A DNA stretch of 64,000 nt from Marinithermofilum abyssi (GTDB lineage Bacteria; Bacillota; Bacilli; Thermoactinomycetales; DSM-45169), in NCBI RefSeq assembly GCF_014641195.1, contig NZ_BMHQ01000003.1:186001-250000 (forward strand), given 5' to 3'. The notes under the pieces were generated by a model. It was not told the origin of the DNA, ran no database searches, and saw only the letters and a list, made by a program, of their open reading frames with translations. This document shows positions 62,164 to 64,000 of the stretch, one piece after another. The translations under genes were made by a program, and so were the position numbers. The first letter of the stretch is position 1, and every line of letters starts with the position of its first letter.

Positions 62164-62230
62164 GATCATCCCCCTTGTGTTGTCGTTATTCACTTCGTTC
62201 CACTATGTCCTGTCTGTCAAACCTCCATCT

Positions 62231-62536
62231 TTACATCATTTGATACAGTATGAGGGCCAAGACGGAACCCAGAACAGGAACAATGAGATGGCGGCCAAAG
62301 TAAGCCAAAGTGATGGCTGTTACCGCGCCGACCAAACCGAATCCCGTATCTTCCGGCTTGATATGCAGGATGCCGGGGAATAAAAGCGCTCCCAATAAGG
62401 CGTAAGGAACATTTTCCATCACCCTTTTCAAACTGCTCGGGATCCCTTTTCCATTTATGAAAACCAACGGTGCCATCCGGGGCAAATAAGTAACCACTGC
62501 CATACCGAAGATGATCCAGTACAAAGATGAATTCAT
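62231..62536 (-). CDS. azlD: Branched-chain amino acid transport small subunit AzlD
   Basis: 101 aa, three membrane helices, with VTYLPRMAPLVF, the AzlD consensus, and ENVPYALLGALLFP. Works with AzlC to export branched-chain amino acids or their analogues. The start at 62536 has GGAGAGGTG on the minus strand and overlaps the azlC stop by four bases. Confidence 0.92.
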   Translation of the reverse strand: MNSSLYWIIFGMAVVTYLPRMAPLVFINGKGIPSSLKRVMENVPYALLGALLFPGILHIKPEDTGFGLVGAVTAITLAYFGRHLIVPVLGSVLALILYQMM

Positions 62537-63243
62537 GCTTTGACACCTCTCCATCGGGAAAAACCTTCCGTGATTAGCGAAGCCAACAGAGCCGCGCTGA
62601 TGAAAGACCATCCGCTGTCCAATCCACATCGCAGCAACAAAAAGTGAGTGATGCCGGACAGGATGACCAACAATAACACCTTGACACTGGTTTTCATGGC
62701 AGGGACCAGCAAACCGATGAACAAAGCATACAGCGCAAAGTTCATCCCTGCTTCCAATTCAGGAGGCAACATGGAACCGATCAAGTATCCGCATCCTGTA
62801 CCGACGGCGAAAATGATATATGATAGAAAGCAGAGACCGTATAAGAAAGCAGTGGATACCCTTCCTTTTTCCATGGCGGAAACGGAAAAAGTCTCATCGG
62901 TGATGGCGAATGCGTATAACGCTTTTTTCCAGGGATGATCCTCTTCCACTTTGTCCCTGAGTCCAAGGCTCATCAAAAAGTGGCGGGAGTTGACCGCAAA
63001 GACGGAAAAGATCACTTCCCAGGCTCCGGCGTGAGCTGCAATCATATTCAATGCAAGAAATTGCGACGCACCGGCGAAAACCAGCAGGGACATCAACATC
63101 GACTCTGTCAGTCCGAGTCCGGTACTTTTCGCTGTTAACCCAAATGTCAATGAAACAGGAAAATACCCTACAGCAACCCCTGCCCCTGCCTGAAGACCTT
63201 TGCGAAAAGGAGTCTGTGCAGGCGGAGAAACGACTGCTTTCAT
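62533..63243 (-). CDS. azlC: Branched-chain amino acid exporter subunit AzlC
   Basis: 236 aa, about seven helices. Typical: GVAVGYFPVSLTFGLTAKSTGLGLTES at the start, VFAGASQFLALNM, VNSRHFLMSLGLRD and TDETFSVS. Forms the exporter with AzlD. The start at 63243 follows GGGGTGATG. Divergent from the XRE-cupin regulator at 63352 with 108 bases between, the arrangement expected for a local regulator (AzlB in B. subtilis is of another family). Confidence 0.94.
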   Translation of the reverse strand: MKAVVSPPAQTPFRKGLQAGAGVAVGYFPVSLTFGLTAKSTGLGLTESMLMSLLVFAGASQFLALNMIAAHAGAWEVIFSVFAVNSRHFLMSLGLRDKVEEDHPWKKALYAFAITDETFSVSAMEKGRVSTAFLYGLCFLSYIIFAVGTGCGYLIGSMLPPELEAGMNFALYALFIGLLVPAMKTSVKVLLLVILSGITHFLLLRCGLDSGWSFISAALLASLITEGFSRWRGVKA

Positions 63244-63351
63244 ATCCGCATCACCCCGATTTGTTGTATATAACGAACAAATATGTTAAATATATTATAC
63301 AGATTAAACGAATGGCGGGAGTAAATCAATACAAAAAATAGGAGATGTTCT

Positions 63352-63909
63352 ATGAATAAAGAAGATCTGAATCGTCTCATCGGCAGTACGTTGAAAAGGA
63401 TCCGTTCCGAAAGAAAAATGAGTTTGGATAATGCCGCCGCTCTTACCGGAGTCAGCAAACCAATGCTGGCTCAAATTGAAAAGGGGGAGTCCAATCCTAC
63501 TGTTAGTACTTTATGGAAAATCGCAGCCGGGTTGGGTGTACCATTTAGTACGTTTTTGGAAAAGCGCCATCCGGAAGTTAAAAAGGTAGACCGTGACTCG
63601 ATCGAACCGTTAAAAGAGGATGAGGGACGCATGTTGGTGGTGCCTCTCTTCTCTCTTGCTTCGGGGAATCCTTTTGAGATTTATGCGCTGACTTTGAAGC
63701 CGGGGTGTCACTATGTGTCGGCACCTCATTTAGAGGGAGTGGAAGAGTACAACTTTATCGAGGAGGGAGAAATGATCCTTGAGATCGAGGAGATGAGCTA
63801 CACATTGAAGAAAGGGGAAAGCATCCGCTTTACCGCGAATGTCAGTCATACATATATCAACGAAACGAACCGGGATTGCCGCTTGTTGACGATGATTCAC
63901 TACAAATAA
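63352..63909 (+). CDS. XRE family regulator with cupin domain
   Basis: 185 aa. Helix-turn-helix at residues about 10-66 (LKRIRSERKMSLDNAAALTGVSKPMLAQIEKGESNPTVSTLWKIA is the span) and a C-terminal cupin (HLEGVEEYNFIEEGEMILEI, GESIRFTANVSHTYIN). Such proteins sense small molecules, often amino acids. Its divergent place makes it the probable regulator of azlCD. ATG 63352 has TAGGAGATG upstream. A terminator follows. Confidence 0.93.
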   Translation: MNKEDLNRLIGSTLKRIRSERKMSLDNAAALTGVSKPMLAQIEKGESNPTVSTLWKIAAGLGVPFSTFLEKRHPEVKKVDRDSIEPLKEDEGRMLVVPLFSLASGNPFEIYALTLKPGCHYVSAPHLEGVEEYNFIEEGEMILEIEEMSYTLKKGESIRFTANVSHTYINETNRDCRLLTMIHYK

Positions 63910-63912
63910 AAA

Positions 63913-63936
63913 AGAGCCCTTCCACGGCTCTTTCAC
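63913..63936. terminator. Terminator between the regulator and the next minus-strand gene
   Basis: AAAGAGCC and GGCTCTTT arms with a short loop; A-run on one side and T's on the other, so it can serve both convergent genes. Confidence 0.8.
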
Positions 63937-63943
63937 GTGTGGT

Positions 63944-64000
63944 CATCTGCTTTTGACGAGCAGCTGAATGGCTTCCTGTACCACTTTGGCGGAATCGCCC
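63944..64000 (-). CDS. C-terminal end of a gene running out of the window
   Basis: Minus-strand open frame entering from the right edge, ending DSAKVVQEAIQLLVKSR and a stop at 63944-63946. Only 18 residues are visible, too few to name. The stop lies next to the terminator, which supports a real gene end. Confidence 0.5.

Noticed and set aside
61162-62253. Plus-strand open frame of 363 codons
   Set aside because: Antisense to the MDR oxidoreductase gene, whose Rossmann and GroES-like motifs are clear.
1-64000. tRNA and rRNA genes
   Set aside because: Looked for TTCGA loops with acceptor stems and for rRNA core segments; none found.

Overview
The window comes from a chromosome of an endospore-forming member of the Bacillota, order Bacillales. 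The basis is a gene order I recognise from the Bacillus subtilis ypj/pan region (qcrABC-ypjA-ypjB-ypjC-ypjD-dapB ... mgsA-bshB1-bshA-cca-birA-panBCD), bacillithiol synthesis genes, a coproporphyrin-type heme cluster, and a divergent lexA/yneA pair with Bacillus-type SOS boxes. Moderate base composition, many TTG/GTG starts and strong AGGAGG-like ribosome sites fit Thermoactinomycetaceae or a near relative, but that family-level placement is inference.

Layout. 1-5.9 kb: menaquinol:cytochrome c reductase (qcrABC), ypj genes and dapB. 5.9-11.9 kb: a block set between dapB and mgsA (D-cysteine desulfhydrase-like enzyme, MHS-type transporter, ornithine cyclodeaminase-like enzyme, frameshifted LysE exporter, Met-rich lipoprotein). 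11.9-18.8 kb: mgsA, bacillithiol genes, tRNA nucleotidyltransferase, biotin repressor/ligase and the pantothenate operon. 18.9-25.5 kb: TPR protein, then non-homologous end joining genes (ku, a stand-alone ligase domain, a stand-alone polymerase domain, with a small aromatic-rich protein gene between the last two) and an amidohydrolase. 25.5-26.6 kb: prophage debris. 26.6-30.3 kb: UV endonuclease uvsE and a bd-type quinol oxidase. 30.9-37 kb: lipoprotein, a membrane protein overlapping a short FtsH-like AAA protease, 3-hydroxyacyl-CoA dehydrogenase, acetate kinase, aspartate aminotransferase. 37-38.9 kb: SOS genes. 39.1-42.2 kb: three structured, protein-less elements that look like IS200/IS605 relics with omega-RNA-like ends, around an Old Yellow Enzyme gene and a small secreted protein. 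42.2-47.1 kb: hemY-hemH-hemE and a Xer-type recombinase. 47.5-57.1 kb: amino acid permease, DUF2958 protein, an NtrC-type fragment, LysR regulator, IS1182-type transposase debris, an M20-YfcC-M28 operon and a second tyrosine recombinase. 57.2-64 kb: a secreted protein, a divergent MFS/CGNR pair that are both frameshifted, an oxidoreductase, azlCD and an XRE-cupin regulator.

How it works together. The respiratory modules (bc complex, bd oxidase) use menaquinol and the heme made by the hem cluster. Ku/LigD, UvsE and LexA/YneA form a DNA damage and spore repair theme. The 31-33.7 kb pair is best read as a possible split FtsH, and the 39-42 kb elements as orphan guide-RNA-type transposon remains; these two, plus the aromatic-rich protein lying between the two LigD halves, are the most interesting leads. 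Several single-base frameshifts (lysE, MFS, CGNR) sit at or near short homopolymers, so either real decay or read errors are possible.
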